A DNA stretch of 64,000 bases. It comes from Thiobacillus sp. 63-78. GTDB lineage: Bacteria > Pseudomonadota > Gammaproteobacteria > Burkholderiales > Thiobacillaceae. How positions within the stretch are numbered: position 1 is the stretch's first letter; every line of letters starts with the position of its first letter. The stretch covers positions 1 to 64,000 of the forward strand of contig MKWM01000016.1 in assembly GCA_001899765.1 (NCBI GenBank), in the 5' to 3' direction. This document shows positions 54,314 to 63,768 of the stretch, piece by piece. The notes beneath the pieces are model-generated. The model was not told the origin of the DNA, did not search any database, and was given only the letters and a program-made list of their open reading frames with translations. The translations under genes were made by a program, and so were the position numbers.

Positions 54314-56634
54314 ACGGCCGTGCGCCGCCTTCCCGCGATTCGCGTTCGCTGTTGTGGCTGAGCGCGCTGGGCTATACCGCGTTCGTCATCTACGGCAGCC
54401 TGGTGCCGCTCAAGTTTCATGCCTTGCCGTGGGAGGTCGCGCTGGCCCGGTTCGGCGCAATCCCGTTCCTTCAGCTCGGAATCGGCTCGCGCGCCGACTG
54501 GGTGGCCAACCTGCTGCTGTTCATTCCGCTGACTTATCTGTGGATGGGCGCCATGACCGGCGGCCGCGGCCGGCTGCGCAATCTGTTCGCCACGTTGGCG
54601 CTGGTTCCCGCGGCGACCGCGTTGAGCGTCGGCATCGAATTTACCCAGTTGTTTTTCCCGCAGCGCACGGTGTCGCAGAACGATATCTTTGCCGAAACAC
54701 TGGGCGGTCTCATCGGTGTATTGGCATGGTGGCTGACCGGCGCGCGCTTCGTCGACTGGCTGCAGGCCTGGCGCCACGACCATGCCCGCGCCGCACTCGC
54801 CGAGCGCCTGGCCTGGACCTATCTGGCGGGCGTCGTCGTGTACAACGTCCTGCCGCTCGACCTGACCATCAGCCTGGTCGAGATTTTTCATAAATGGCGC
54901 GACGGCATGGTGGTGCTGATTCCGTTTGGCGATTTGCCGCATGATCCCGCCATGGCCGTCTATGAAATTGCGACCGATGCGCTGATCTGGACGCCTTTGG
55001 CCTTGTTGTGGCGGCTGGACGGAACACGCAGCGCGTGGCGCGCATGGGGCATGACGCTGGCCGCCGCGACCGGCCTGGAATTCGCGCAGTTGTTCGTCTT
55101 TTCCCGCGTCAGCGACGTGACCGACATCCTGACGGCCGGGCTGGGCGGGGCGCTGGGCAGTGTCGTCGGCGGGCGTCTGGCCAGACGCGACGCGCATCAC
55201 GGCACGCCGTTGCCGTGGGGGACGTGGCTGCCTTTTGCGCTGGCGGCGGGATGGATGGTCGTGCTGCTGTTCGTATTCTGGTTTCCCTTCGATTTCCGCA
55301 CCGACGGCGCGTTCGTCAAAGACCGGCTCGATTTCGTGCAGCGGGTGCCGTTCGAAGTGTATTACTTCGGCACCGAATACCGGGCCATTACCGAAGTCTT
55401 GCGCAAGACCCTGTTCTTCGCGCCGCTGGGCGGATGGCTGGCATGGGGCGTGGCGCGCCAGCCGTGGCGCTGGCGCGGTCCGCTGTTTGCGGTGGCCATG
55501 CTGATACTGGTGCTGATGCCCGCCTTAATCGAGTTGGGACAGGTGATGCTGCCGGAAAAAATCGCCGACACCACCGACTGGTTCCTGGCCTGGATGGGTG
55601 GACTGGCGGGCTATGCCGTGACACACCGTTTCCTGCGGGCGCCGCGGCATGCCGCCGCGCCACGGGCCTCCCATCGCGCGGCGCCCGAGTCCGCGGCCGA
55701 ATCCTTGCCCGCCCCTCGGGCCATACGGGCGCGCTGGCATCTGCCGCTGGTGCTGGGCGGCATGGGCGCCCTGTTCTGGGGAGCCGGGCACTTTCCCTCC
55801 ATGCCCTACAACGTGCGCGAACTGCTGCGGCCGGAGAATGCCTGGCTGTCGGCGCTATGGCTGGCACTGACCTGCTACTGGCTGGCGGTGGGGCCGGTGT
55901 GGCTGGCGCGCAGGCAGGTATCCGGACTGGCCCGGCTGGGGCAAGTCCCGCTCGGTCTGCTGGCGTACGGCGCGATCGCTTTTCTGCTGCTGGACGCCGC
56001 CGTGCCGGATGAAAGTCTCTTCGATCTGGGCGGCAGCCCGGTGCTGGGCTGGCCGGGCCAGTGGGAACTCGGGCTGCGCTGGACGGCACTGGCCCTGATT
56101 CCCGGCGCACTGATCTATCTGGCGACGCAGACCGTCCGCCGCTGGCGCGGGCGGCGACTGGGCGCGCTGCATTTTCTGGCCGCGCTGCCGGCGCTGGGCC
56201 TGGCGTATTGGGGCGTAGTGGTCCAGGCCGACACCGACAACCTCGTCGAACTGATGGCCACGCCGCAGCCGCTGGCTTTCGCGGCGCTGTGCGCCTGGCT
56301 CTATCTCCTGTTCCTCGCCGCCGCATTGCTCGCCTCGCCCGCGACGGTCGCGCAACGCGCCCTGCGGTGGGTCGGCGTGCTGGTTTCGTGGCCGCTTGCC
56401 GCCCTGTTCCTGCACCTCGGGCTGGCAGGATCCCTCGACAAGTATGGCCAGCAATTCTCGGCCCTGCAGTTCCTGCTGAGCACCGACCGCCAGCATTACG
56501 CCGCCATGCCTGTCATCTGGCTGCGTTACAGTGTGCTGCACGGGCTTGTCATCGCGGCGCTTGCCTTCATACAATGGCCGCACTTTCGCGCCGGTCAACG
56601 ACAACAAAACCATCACCGCCATGAACCTCATTGA
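54310..56634 (+). CDS. Very large multi-VanZ polytopic membrane protein
   Basis: 774 residues with about eighteen membrane helices. VanZ-like modules occur at about 15-155 (IPFLQLGIGSRADWVANLLL, GIEFTQLFFPQRTVSQND), at about 190-300 (GLEFAQLFVFSRVSDVTD) and at about 340-445 (TLFFAPLGGW, LIELGQVMLPEKIADTTD), each with the E-x-x-Q...D pattern of the family. The last 270 residues are further hydrophobic helices without a match I know. Single VanZ proteins are about 160 residues, so this is a fusion of three. Role unknown; context with beta-helix and sulfotransferase genes suggests envelope polysaccharide. The 3' end overlaps the next gene by 14 bases. Confidence 0.82.
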   Translation: MNGRAPPSRDSRSLLWLSALGYTAFVIYGSLVPLKFHALPWEVALARFGAIPFLQLGIGSRADWVANLLLFIPLTYLWMGAMTGGRGRLRNLFATLALVPAATALSVGIEFTQLFFPQRTVSQNDIFAETLGGLIGVLAWWLTGARFVDWLQAWRHDHARAALAERLAWTYLAGVVVYNVLPLDLTISLVEIFHKWRDGMVVLIPFGDLPHDPAMAVYEIATDALIWTPLALLWRLDGTRSAWRAWGMTLAAATGLEFAQLFVFSRVSDVTDILTAGLGGALGSVVGGRLARRDAHHGTPLPWGTWLPFALAAGWMVVLLFVFWFPFDFRTDGAFVKDRLDFVQRVPFEVYYFGTEYRAITEVLRKTLFFAPLGGWLAWGVARQPWRWRGPLFAVAMLILVLMPALIELGQVMLPEKIADTTDWFLAWMGGLAGYAVTHRFLRAPRHAAAPRASHRAAPESAAESLPAPRAIRARWHLPLVLGGMGALFWGAGHFPSMPYNVRELLRPENAWLSALWLALTCYWLAVGPVWLARRQVSGLARLGQVPLGLLAYGAIAFLLLDAAVPDESLFDLGGSPVLGWPGQWELGLRWTALALIPGALIYLATQTVRRWRGRRLGALHFLAALPALGLAYWGVVVQADTDNLVELMATPQPLAFAALCAWLYLLFLAAALLASPATVAQRALRWVGVLVSWPLAALFLHLGLAGSLDKYGQQFSALQFLLSTDRQHYAAMPVIWLRYSVLHGLVIAALAFIQWPHFRAGQRQQNHHRHEPH

Positions 56635-57577
56635 CGTTTTCAACGGCGACGCCGACGGCCTCTGCGCACTGCACCAGCTGCGCCTGGCCGACCCCGCCGA
56701 TTCCGCGCTGATCACCGGACCCAAGCGCGACATCAGCCTGCTGAAACGGGCTCAGGTCCGGTCGGGCGATCGTGTCACGGTGCTCGATATTGCCCTGTCG
56801 AAAAACCGCGACGCGCTCGACCGGATTCTCGCCGCCGGCGCGAGCGTACGTTATTTCGATCATCACCAGCCGGGCGACATCCCCGAGCATCCCCATTTCG
56901 AGCCACACATCGATACCGACGCCAACGTCTGCACCAGCCTGCTGGTGAACCGGTATCTACAGGGCAGGCATCTGCCGTGGGCGGTCGCCGCCGCGTTCGG
57001 CGACAATCTCGCCGAGGCGGCACGGCGGGCCGCCGCTCCGCTGAACCTGTCGGTCGAACAGTTGGCGCAACTGCAATCGCTGGGCGAATGCCTCAATTAC
57101 AACGGCTACGGCGAAACGCTGGACGACCTGTTCTACGACCCGGCCGAGCTGTACCGCCAGATGCGTCCGTTTGCCGATCCTTTCGCCTTCATCGCCGAGT
57201 CGGCGGCCTACCGGACGCTGAAGGCGGGCTACCAGGAAGACATGGCGCGCGCCGTTGCGGTGGACGCCACGGACGCGCGCGCTGCCGGACGCATCTTCAT
57301 GCTGCCCGCCGAGAAATGGGCGCGGCGGATTTCCGGCGTGTTCGGCAATCAACTGGCGGTCGAATCACCCGCGCAGGCCCACGCCGTGCTCACCGCCAAG
57401 TCGGGCGGCGGCCACGTCGTCAGCGTGCGTGCGCCGCTGGTGACTAAATCCGGTGCCGACGAATTGTGCAGCCAGTTCGACACCGGCGGCGGGCGCAAAG
57501 GCGCGGCCGGCATCAATCATCTGCCCGATGCCGACGTTGGCCGGTTTATTGCTCGTTTCTTCGAAATTTATCAATAG
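56621..57577 (+). CDS. DHH family phosphoesterase
   Basis: 318 residues. DHH motif: NGDADGLCAL (8-17), DIALSKN and FDHHQPGD (79-86). C-terminal DHHA1-like part with GGGRKGAAGIN, where the usual His after GGG is Arg. Members cleave short oligonucleotides or cyclic dinucleotides; this one lacks the catalytic RecJ extensions and its substrate is not evident. The start ATG at 56621 lies inside the end of the VanZ gene. Confidence 0.85.
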   Translation: MNLIDVFNGDADGLCALHQLRLADPADSALITGPKRDISLLKRAQVRSGDRVTVLDIALSKNRDALDRILAAGASVRYFDHHQPGDIPEHPHFEPHIDTDANVCTSLLVNRYLQGRHLPWAVAAAFGDNLAEAARRAAAPLNLSVEQLAQLQSLGECLNYNGYGETLDDLFYDPAELYRQMRPFADPFAFIAESAAYRTLKAGYQEDMARAVAVDATDARAAGRIFMLPAEKWARRISGVFGNQLAVESPAQAHAVLTAKSGGGHVVSVRAPLVTKSGADELCSQFDTGGGRKGAAGINHLPDADVGRFIARFFEIYQ

Positions 57578-57606
57578 TCTTTGCGGTCTTTGTCCGGAGC
57601 TGACTC

Positions 57607-59235
57607 GTGAATCAACTGATCGCACCCTACGGCGGAACGCTCGTCAACCTGATCGATCCTGCCAGAACGACTGCCCTCAGGCAGGAAGCCCTGAGCCTGC
57701 CTTCGCTCGATCTGGACTGGCGGCAGCAGTGCGAACTTGAAATGCTGATGACCGGCGCCTACTCGCCGCTCACGGGCTTCATGACGCGCGCGCAATGCGA
57801 ACGCGTCGAATCCGACAGCCAACTCGACGACGGCACGTTCTGGCCGCTGCCGGTCACGCTCGCCAGCCGGCAGAAAGCCGCCGCCGACCTGAAGCCGGGG
57901 AGTCGGGTGGCCCTGCGCGACGGCGAAGGCTTCATGCTCGCGGTGCTGGCCGTCAGCGATGCGTGGGAGACGGATGGCGTCTGGCATCTGGGCGGGGCGG
58001 TCGAGGGGGTGGCCCTGCCGCAGCATGCCGATTTCGTTGCCCTGCGCGCCACCCCGGCCGACCTGCGCGCGTTGTTCAGCCGCCGCGGCTGGCGGCGCGT
58101 GGTGGCCTGGCAGGCGCGCCAGCCGATGCATCGCGCGCAATTCGAATTCTGTCTGAAAAGCGCGATCGAAAACGAGGCCAACCTGCTGCTGCACCCGCAG
58201 GGCGGCGGAGATATTACCGAGGCCCCCGCGTATTTCGGCCTGGTGAGAAGTTTTCTCGCCATCCGCGAGCGATTTCCGGCCGCGACCACCCACTTGTCGC
58301 TCTTGCCCGCGCCGCCGCGCGAGGGCAGCGCCCGCGCGCTGCTGCTGCGCGCCATCATTGCGCGCAACCACGGCTGCAGCCTGCTGATCGCGGGCGGCGA
58401 GCAGCAGCCCGATGGCGATTGCCGCCGGGGTGAGGATCTCGCGCAGGCGCATGCCGATCTGCCCGTGGTGGAACTGGCCAGAAAACTGGGCGTGCGCCTC
58501 ATCGCCTACCCGCGTATGGTCTACGTGGAAGACCGCGCCGAACATCTGGCAGAATCCGAAGTGCCCGCCGGCGCGCGTCTGCTGACCCTGAGCGGCGAGG
58601 AATTCCAGCGCCGCATGCGGACCGGACTGCGAATCCCGGACTGGTACAGCTTTCCCGAAGTCATCGCCGAATTGCACCGGCAAAGCCCGCCACGCGAACG
58701 CCAGGGATTCACGGTTTTCTTCACCGGCCTGTCGGGAGCGGGAAAATCCACCCTGGCGCGTGCGCTGGCGGCACGCCTGATGGAAATGGGCGGGCGCAGC
58801 GTCACCCTGCTCGACGGCGACATCGTGCGCCGCCATCTGTCGTCCGAGCTGGGCTTCACCAAGGCGCACCGCGATATCAACGTGCGGCGCATCGGCTTCG
58901 TCGCGTCCGAGATCACCAAGAACCGCGGCATTGCCATCTGCGCCCCCATCGCGCCGTATCGCCAGACGCGCCGTGATGTGCGCAGCATGATCGAAACGGT
59001 CGGCGGCTTTGTCGAGATCCACGTCGCCACCCCGATCGAAACCTGCGAGTCGCGTGACCGCAAGGGCCTGTACGCCAAGGCGCGTGCCGGCCTGATCCCC
59101 GAGTTTACCGGCGTGTCCGATCCCTACGAGGTGCCGGAGCGGCCGGAACTGGCGATCGACACCACCAGCCTGGGGATCGACGAGGCCGTGCAGCAGGTTT
59201 TGCTCAAACTGGAGCGCGAGGGCTATCTGCGCTGA
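57607..59235 (+). CDS. APS kinase fused to a degenerate ATP sulfurylase domain
   Basis: 542 residues from a GTG. The N-terminal half is a PUA-like plus ATP-sulfurylase fold, but the catalytic QTRNPxHRAH motif reads QARQPMHRAQ (169-178; the second His is Gln) and the GRDHAGPG loop reads GGEQQPDG (263-270), so sulfurylase activity is probably lost. The C-terminal APS kinase looks intact: GLSGAGKST (374-382), LLDGDIVRRHLSSELGFT, ICAPIAPYRQ and DRKGLYAKARAG. From memory, a T. denitrificans protein of this size has APS kinase but no sulfurylase activity. It would make PAPS for the sulfotransferases encoded next to it. Confidence 0.9.
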   Translation: MNQLIAPYGGTLVNLIDPARTTALRQEALSLPSLDLDWRQQCELEMLMTGAYSPLTGFMTRAQCERVESDSQLDDGTFWPLPVTLASRQKAAADLKPGSRVALRDGEGFMLAVLAVSDAWETDGVWHLGGAVEGVALPQHADFVALRATPADLRALFSRRGWRRVVAWQARQPMHRAQFEFCLKSAIENEANLLLHPQGGGDITEAPAYFGLVRSFLAIRERFPAATTHLSLLPAPPREGSARALLLRAIIARNHGCSLLIAGGEQQPDGDCRRGEDLAQAHADLPVVELARKLGVRLIAYPRMVYVEDRAEHLAESEVPAGARLLTLSGEEFQRRMRTGLRIPDWYSFPEVIAELHRQSPPRERQGFTVFFTGLSGAGKSTLARALAARLMEMGGRSVTLLDGDIVRRHLSSELGFTKAHRDINVRRIGFVASEITKNRGIAICAPIAPYRQTRRDVRSMIETVGGFVEIHVATPIETCESRDRKGLYAKARAGLIPEFTGVSDPYEVPERPELAIDTTSLGIDEAVQQVLLKLEREGYLR

Positions 59236-59259
59236 CTCCGAATTCAGGCGTATCGAACG

Positions 59260-60783
59260 ATGACCACCTTCTTGCAGCGCGGCTATGCCGCCATCCAGGC
59301 CCGCAACCTTCCGGATGCCGTCCAGTGGCTCGAAAAAGCCCTGACGGAACAGCCGGGCGATGCCCAGGCGATGGCCTGGCTGGGGCAGACATTGTGCAGT
59401 CTCGGGCGACGTGCGGAAGGGACCGCCCGGTTGCGCCAATCCGGCCGGACTCTGCTGGACAAGGCGCACCTGGACAGGGACATCGGCCGCGTGCTCGAAG
59501 TCGCCCAGCAATTGCAGCAATGGGGCGATTTCCCCGGCGCGCTCGAGCTGCTCGGCCCGGCGGTGGAGATCAACGGGACCGGGTTTCGCGGATTGCAACT
59601 GCTTGCGGTCACCCTGGCACAGTTGAACAAGAAGTCCGAAGCCCTCGATGCGGGCCGGCAAGCCTTGGCGCTTGCCCCGGACAACACCATGATGCAGGTC
59701 CTGCTGGCAAGCCTGGAGGCGGATGCGGGGCTGAACGGGGAGGCGAGGCGCCGCCTGGAAACGGTCCTGAACGGCCAGCCGAATGCCCGGGAAGCGTTTC
59801 GCGCCCGCAAGGAAATGGCGCGGGTGCTCGATAAGCTTCAGGAATACGATCAGGTATTCCCCCATCTCCATGCCTCGGCGCAATTGTCCGCTTCGCTGCC
59901 GGAATACAGCCAGCAGAATCGGGCGCTGCTTCCGGACTTGATCCGGGCCAACCAGGCGGGATTTGACCGGGCACTCATGGGGCGCTGGTCCGGCACCGCA
60001 TTTCCGCAGCCGGCGCCCGTTTTCCTCGTCGGTTTCTTCCGCTCCGGCACCACGCTGACCCAGGAAGTGCTGGGCGTGCATGCCGATGTCTTCGTCGCCG
60101 ACGAGACCGATTTCGTCTGGGCCATGCAGCGCGAGCTCCAGCACATGGATGGTTCGGGCGACAGCCTTCCGGACAAGCTCCGCAAACTGGATCTGGCCGG
60201 CATCCTGCGGCTGCGCGAGTTCTACTGGAAGCGGGTACGGGATCGTTTCGGCGACAGCATCGGCGAGCGCCGGCTGGTGGACAAGTTCACCATGAATACC
60301 CTCGAGCTTGGCCTGATCAACACCGTATTCCCGGACGCCAGGGTGGTCTTCGTCATGCGCGACCCCCGCGACGTCTGCGTGAGCTGTTTCATGCAACTCA
60401 TGGTGCCGACGCCGGCCACCGCCCATCTGCTGAGCTGGCAGGGGACGGTCGATTTCTATGGACAGGTCATGGCGTGGTGGATGCACATCCGGCCGCGCCT
60501 GACGATGGACGTCATCGAAATCCGCTATGAGGACGCGGTGGCGCAATTCGAGCCGACCTATCGGCGGGTGTTTGATTTTCTCGGCTTGTCCTGGGAGCCG
60601 GGCGTCGCAAATTTCCATGAGCATGCGGCGAAGAAGTTCATTGCCAGTCCGAGCCGCAACCAGGTGGCCCAACCCCTGTACGCCGCCTCGGTGGCGCGCT
60701 GGCGCCACTACGAGCCGGAATTCGCCCCGGTCGCCGATGCGCTGGGCCCGTTCATCAGCGCTTTCGGCTACGCGCCTTTCTGA
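59260..60783 (+). CDS. TPR-containing sulfotransferase
   Basis: 507 residues. N-terminal TPRs (about 1-200) followed by a sulfotransferase domain with the PAPS-binding 5'-PSB loop VGFFRSGTTL (257-266) and the 3'-PB motif VMRDPRDVCVS (near 365). It transfers sulfate from PAPS to an unknown acceptor, possibly a polysaccharide or protein, with the TPRs as substrate-binding region. It starts 24 bases after the APS kinase gene and faces the second TPR-sulfotransferase across a 36-base gap. Confidence 0.9.
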   Translation: MTTFLQRGYAAIQARNLPDAVQWLEKALTEQPGDAQAMAWLGQTLCSLGRRAEGTARLRQSGRTLLDKAHLDRDIGRVLEVAQQLQQWGDFPGALELLGPAVEINGTGFRGLQLLAVTLAQLNKKSEALDAGRQALALAPDNTMMQVLLASLEADAGLNGEARRRLETVLNGQPNAREAFRARKEMARVLDKLQEYDQVFPHLHASAQLSASLPEYSQQNRALLPDLIRANQAGFDRALMGRWSGTAFPQPAPVFLVGFFRSGTTLTQEVLGVHADVFVADETDFVWAMQRELQHMDGSGDSLPDKLRKLDLAGILRLREFYWKRVRDRFGDSIGERRLVDKFTMNTLELGLINTVFPDARVVFVMRDPRDVCVSCFMQLMVPTPATAHLLSWQGTVDFYGQVMAWWMHIRPRLTMDVIEIRYEDAVAQFEPTYRRVFDFLGLSWEPGVANFHEHAAKKFIASPSRNQVAQPLYAASVARWRHYEPEFAPVADALGPFISAFGYAPF

Positions 60784-60819
60784 ACCGGACAGGCGCGGCG
60801 GAACCGGCCGACAACTGTC

Positions 60820-62643
60820 TCATTCCCGATAACCGAAGCCGTCGATGAAGGGGCGCAAGGTCGCCATGACCGGCCCGAACGCATCCTCATAGCGCTTCCA
60901 GCGATACCTGGCGTGCTGGTACAGCGGCTGGGTGACCTGGTGGTAGCTGGGCGTGTGGATGGCAAGGCGCTGCTGGGCGTGACGCGTATGCTCCAGTACG
61001 GCTTCGTCCCAGCCCACACCGAGAAAGTCCAATAGCTTGCGGGCCTCAGGCTCGAAATCGGTGATCAGATCCTCATAGCGTATGCGTTGCCAATGGAGCG
61101 GCAGACGCTCCGCATGCTCGCTCCAGGCATTCATGACCCGTGCATAGATTTCGGCAATGCTGTCCAGGGTGACGAAACCGGCCATGGCATCGTTGTGGCC
61201 GAAGTTCTGCATCAGGCAACTCAAAGCCACATCGCAGGGATGACGGATGGCAAGAATGAAATGGGCTTCGGGAAAAATCCGCCAGATCAGGGGGACGGCA
61301 ACGATGTTGAGCGGCAGTTTGTCGATCAGTCGTGCCCCCGGCCGACGCTCCAGATGGCGCTCCGCTTCCTGGAAGTAGAGTCTGCGCAACTCGATAATGT
61401 GCGCCTTGCTGAGCGCCTGCAGCGCGCCGCTTCCGCCACCGGTCAACGCCAGGAAAGTCTGCTCCATCGTCGACACCATGGGCTTCTCTTCCAGGGCCTG
61501 CAAGGCCGGATGACTGTCAAGAATCTGTTCGAGGAGGGTGGTGCCGGAACGCGGAAACCCGATCAGAAAAATCGGCGTGTCTTCCAATGGAGGGAGTTCC
61601 CGCAGATCGATACCGGACGCTCCACTACCCAGCCACGTCCGGGCCTGGTCGATGCGGGCGAGAAAACGGGCGCGGCGGCTGCCGTCCGGATCGGTGGCCT
61701 GGGCCACACCGCGCTTGCCCGCGCTCAAGTGCGGCATGACCTGTTCCGCATTGCCCATGCGGTCATGCAATTGCCCGAGCAGCAAATGAACCTCGCAGCG
61801 CGTTTCCAGGGGCATGGAGTGGTCGAGGACATGTTCCAGCCTGGCCGTACCCTCGGCCAGGCGATCGTTTCGCCGATCCAGGCGGGCTGCCACCAGATTG
61901 AGGAGAGGATGGTTTGGCGCGAAAGCCAGTCCGCGTGTGATGGCCGCTTCCGCTTCATCGAGGTTCCCCAGACGCTCCAGCAGTTCGCCCTGTTTGGCCA
62001 GAACGTCCGGCGAATCCGGGCGTCGCGACAACGCTTGCCGGTAACATTCCAGGGCGCCGTCCATGTCCCCCGTTTTTTCCTTCAGGCTGCCCAGGTTGGC
62101 GAGAACCTCGATGCTGTCGGGTTGCTGTCCGAGGGCTCGTTGCAGGAAGTGAGCGGCCTCGTCGACCCGGTTCTGGGTGAGCAGCAGGGCGCCCAGGTCA
62201 CTCAGCGCTTCAAACTGGGTGGGCCGCAGTGCGAGCGCCTGGCGCAGGCAGGATTCCGCATCGTGCAGTTGGCCGGATTGCAGCAGGGCGTTGCCGAGCA
62301 GGTAGTGCGGATCGGGATAGTCCGGTGTGAGCCGGATCGCCTGGCGGTAGCACGACATGGCGTCTTCCAGCTTGCCCTGACATTGCAATGCCACACCAAG
62401 GGTATGGTGGGCGAAGGTCTGATTCGGCGCGAGCAGCACTGCCCGCCGCCCGCTGGCTTCGGCCTCGGTGTAACGGCCCAGACGACGCTGGGTCGCTCCA
62501 AGCTTGACCCAGGCTTCCGCGTCAGCAGGGTCGGTTTTGCAGACACCGGCAAATAGCGTCAGGGCTTCCTCAAGCCGGTTTTCCAAGGCCAGCCGGTCGG
62601 CCTTGGCTTTTTTCCCTTGGGTCAGGATGTTCTTCTTGGCCAC
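60820..62643 (-). CDS. TPR-containing sulfotransferase, convergent copy
   Basis: 607 residues. About ten TPRs fill the first 320 residues (for example WVKLGATQRRLGRYTEAEAS and SYRQ-type coils), then a sulfotransferase domain with IGFPRSGTTLLEQ (near 365) and AIRHPCDVALS (near 466). The start is uncertain: GTG at 62643 gives the usual N terminus AKKNILTQGKKAKA, while the frame continues to a GTG at 62694 that lies inside the terminator hairpin of the gene upstream. It differs from its neighbour in TPR number and sequence. Confidence 0.88.
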   Translation of the reverse strand: MAKKNILTQGKKAKADRLALENRLEEALTLFAGVCKTDPADAEAWVKLGATQRRLGRYTEAEASGRRAVLLAPNQTFAHHTLGVALQCQGKLEDAMSCYRQAIRLTPDYPDPHYLLGNALLQSGQLHDAESCLRQALALRPTQFEALSDLGALLLTQNRVDEAAHFLQRALGQQPDSIEVLANLGSLKEKTGDMDGALECYRQALSRRPDSPDVLAKQGELLERLGNLDEAEAAITRGLAFAPNHPLLNLVAARLDRRNDRLAEGTARLEHVLDHSMPLETRCEVHLLLGQLHDRMGNAEQVMPHLSAGKRGVAQATDPDGSRRARFLARIDQARTWLGSGASGIDLRELPPLEDTPIFLIGFPRSGTTLLEQILDSHPALQALEEKPMVSTMEQTFLALTGGGSGALQALSKAHIIELRRLYFQEAERHLERRPGARLIDKLPLNIVAVPLIWRIFPEAHFILAIRHPCDVALSCLMQNFGHNDAMAGFVTLDSIAEIYARVMNAWSEHAERLPLHWQRIRYEDLITDFEPEARKLLDFLGVGWDEAVLEHTRHAQQRLAIHTPSYHQVTQPLYQHARYRWKRYEDAFGPVMATLRPFIDGFGYRE

Positions 62644-62686
62644 TGCACTGGTCCGGGAATTGAGGGTTCTTGATTGTATGTCCTCC

Positions 62687-62720
62687 AAAAGCACTACGGC
62701 GACCGAAGTCGCCGTAGTGC
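62687..62720 (-). terminator. Intrinsic terminator after the second PEP-CTERM gene
   Basis: Minus-strand GCACTACGGCGAC pairs with GTCGCCGTAGTGC (13 bp, tetraloop TTCG) followed by TTTT. It lies 20 bases past the stop of the PEP-CTERM gene. Confidence 0.85.
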
Positions 62721-62739
62721 GGTTCGTGGTGAGGCCCGA

Positions 62740-63510
62740 TCAGACCGTCTTGCGGCGACGCGTCACGCCCAGACCAGCCAGACCGAGACCCAGCAGGGCC
62801 AGGGTGGCAGGCTCCGGAACGGTCGGGCCGGGCGGCTGGATCACCGGCGCAAAGCCGTCCAGATAGACGTAGCCGGCGTGACCGCCGTAGGGACAATCGG
62901 ACGCCAGCAAAGACAGGGTGAAGTCATGGCCCACGACGCCCAGTGCGGCCAGATCGATATGCTCAAGCTGCCAACCACTGCCATACCAGCGGCCATATTG
63001 TTTAAAGAGTCCTGCAGCAGACGCGGAACTGTAGGAACGGGTGAGCAGGACCGTGCTGGTCGTGTCGTCCGTCAGGGTCAGCGAGAAGTAGTCGGAGTCG
63101 GAGAGGCCATGGGACGCCTCCAGCACGGCGTTCCACTGGAAGAAGATGTCATTGTCCGTGTAGTTGAGCACCTGCTGGGTGAGGGTGGATACCGAATAGT
63201 TGTTATTGGAGTCGTTGACCCGGACGGAATAGTTGCCGTTGTAAACCGTGTTTTGGCCGGTGATGGGGTCCGTGCCGCCACTCATGATGGTGTTGTTGGA
63301 GGTGCCGCCGGCGTACTGGGGGGCCGTCGGCAAAGCGCCGCCGGTATAGGGAACATAGACGGAGCCAGAGTTGTAACCCCAATAGCCTCCGCCCTGGGTC
63401 CAGCCATTCAGATTGCCGTCTTCAAAGCCGCCGTTCGTGAAAGTACCCGAGAAGGCGGGGCCTGCGGCCATCATGGAGATGGCCAGGGCTAACGAGGTTT
63501 TTTTCAACAT
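62740..63510 (-). CDS. PEP-CTERM sorting domain protein
   Basis: 256 residues. Signal peptide ending GPAFS (about residue 21), a beta-rich Gly/Ser/Tyr/Asn-rich body beginning TFTNGGFEDGNLNGWTQGGG, and the C-terminal sorting signal VPEPATLALLGLGLAGLG followed by TRRRK (from residue 231). Probably an extracellular, possibly carbohydrate-binding, matrix protein. GGGAGAAC precedes the ATG. It is transcribed from its own sigma-54 promoter and shares an upstream box with the other PEP-CTERM gene. Confidence 0.93.
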   Translation of the reverse strand: MLKKTSLALAISMMAAGPAFSGTFTNGGFEDGNLNGWTQGGGYWGYNSGSVYVPYTGGALPTAPQYAGGTSNNTIMSGGTDPITGQNTVYNGNYSVRVNDSNNNYSVSTLTQQVLNYTDNDIFFQWNAVLEASHGLSDSDYFSLTLTDDTTSTVLLTRSYSSASAAGLFKQYGRWYGSGWQLEHIDLAALGVVGHDFTLSLLASDCPYGGHAGYVYLDGFAPVIQPPGPTVPEPATLALLGLGLAGLGVTRRRKTV

Positions 63511-63635
63511 GATGTTCTCCCGAAGTTTCGTCTGGGGATCGGCATAACGGCTTGCCCGCCATGCCTGTTCCTTTTCTGAGCATTACCGCCACAGCCTGGT
63601 GTGGGTGTCGTGGTGATGCATCCGCCGAAACATCA

Positions 63636-63651
63636 AGCATCAGGCATGCCA
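63636..63651 (-). promoter_or_regulatory. Sigma-54 (-24/-12) promoter
   Basis: Minus-strand TGGCATGCCTGATGCT has GG and GC at the exact -24/-12 spacing. It lies about 125 bases before the second PEP-CTERM gene, leaving a fairly long leader. Confidence 0.72.
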
Positions 63652-63732
63652 GTGGCGAGAGATTCCAGTTTCATTTTTATTTTCAAGTGCTTGAATTGCG
63701 GTGTGTCGGCTGCTTGGGGCAAGAGAAGGAAA

Positions 63733-63753
63733 AAATGTAAAAAAGATCGACAC
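63733..63753 (-). promoter_or_regulatory. PEP-CTERM box, candidate PrsR operator
   Basis: Read on the minus strand it starts GTGTCG and ends TTTACATTT, matching the box before the first PEP-CTERM gene (32295-32315) except in the middle. It is 81 bases upstream of the -24 element, close to the stop of the neighbouring symporter gene. Confidence 0.6.
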
Positions 63754-63768
63754 CGGCAAGGGTGCGGA

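Noticed and set aside
57571-60708. 1045-codon open frame on the minus strand
   Set aside because: Antisense shadow of sat-cysC and the sulfotransferase genes; no domain and no ribosome site. High GC makes long shadow frames common.
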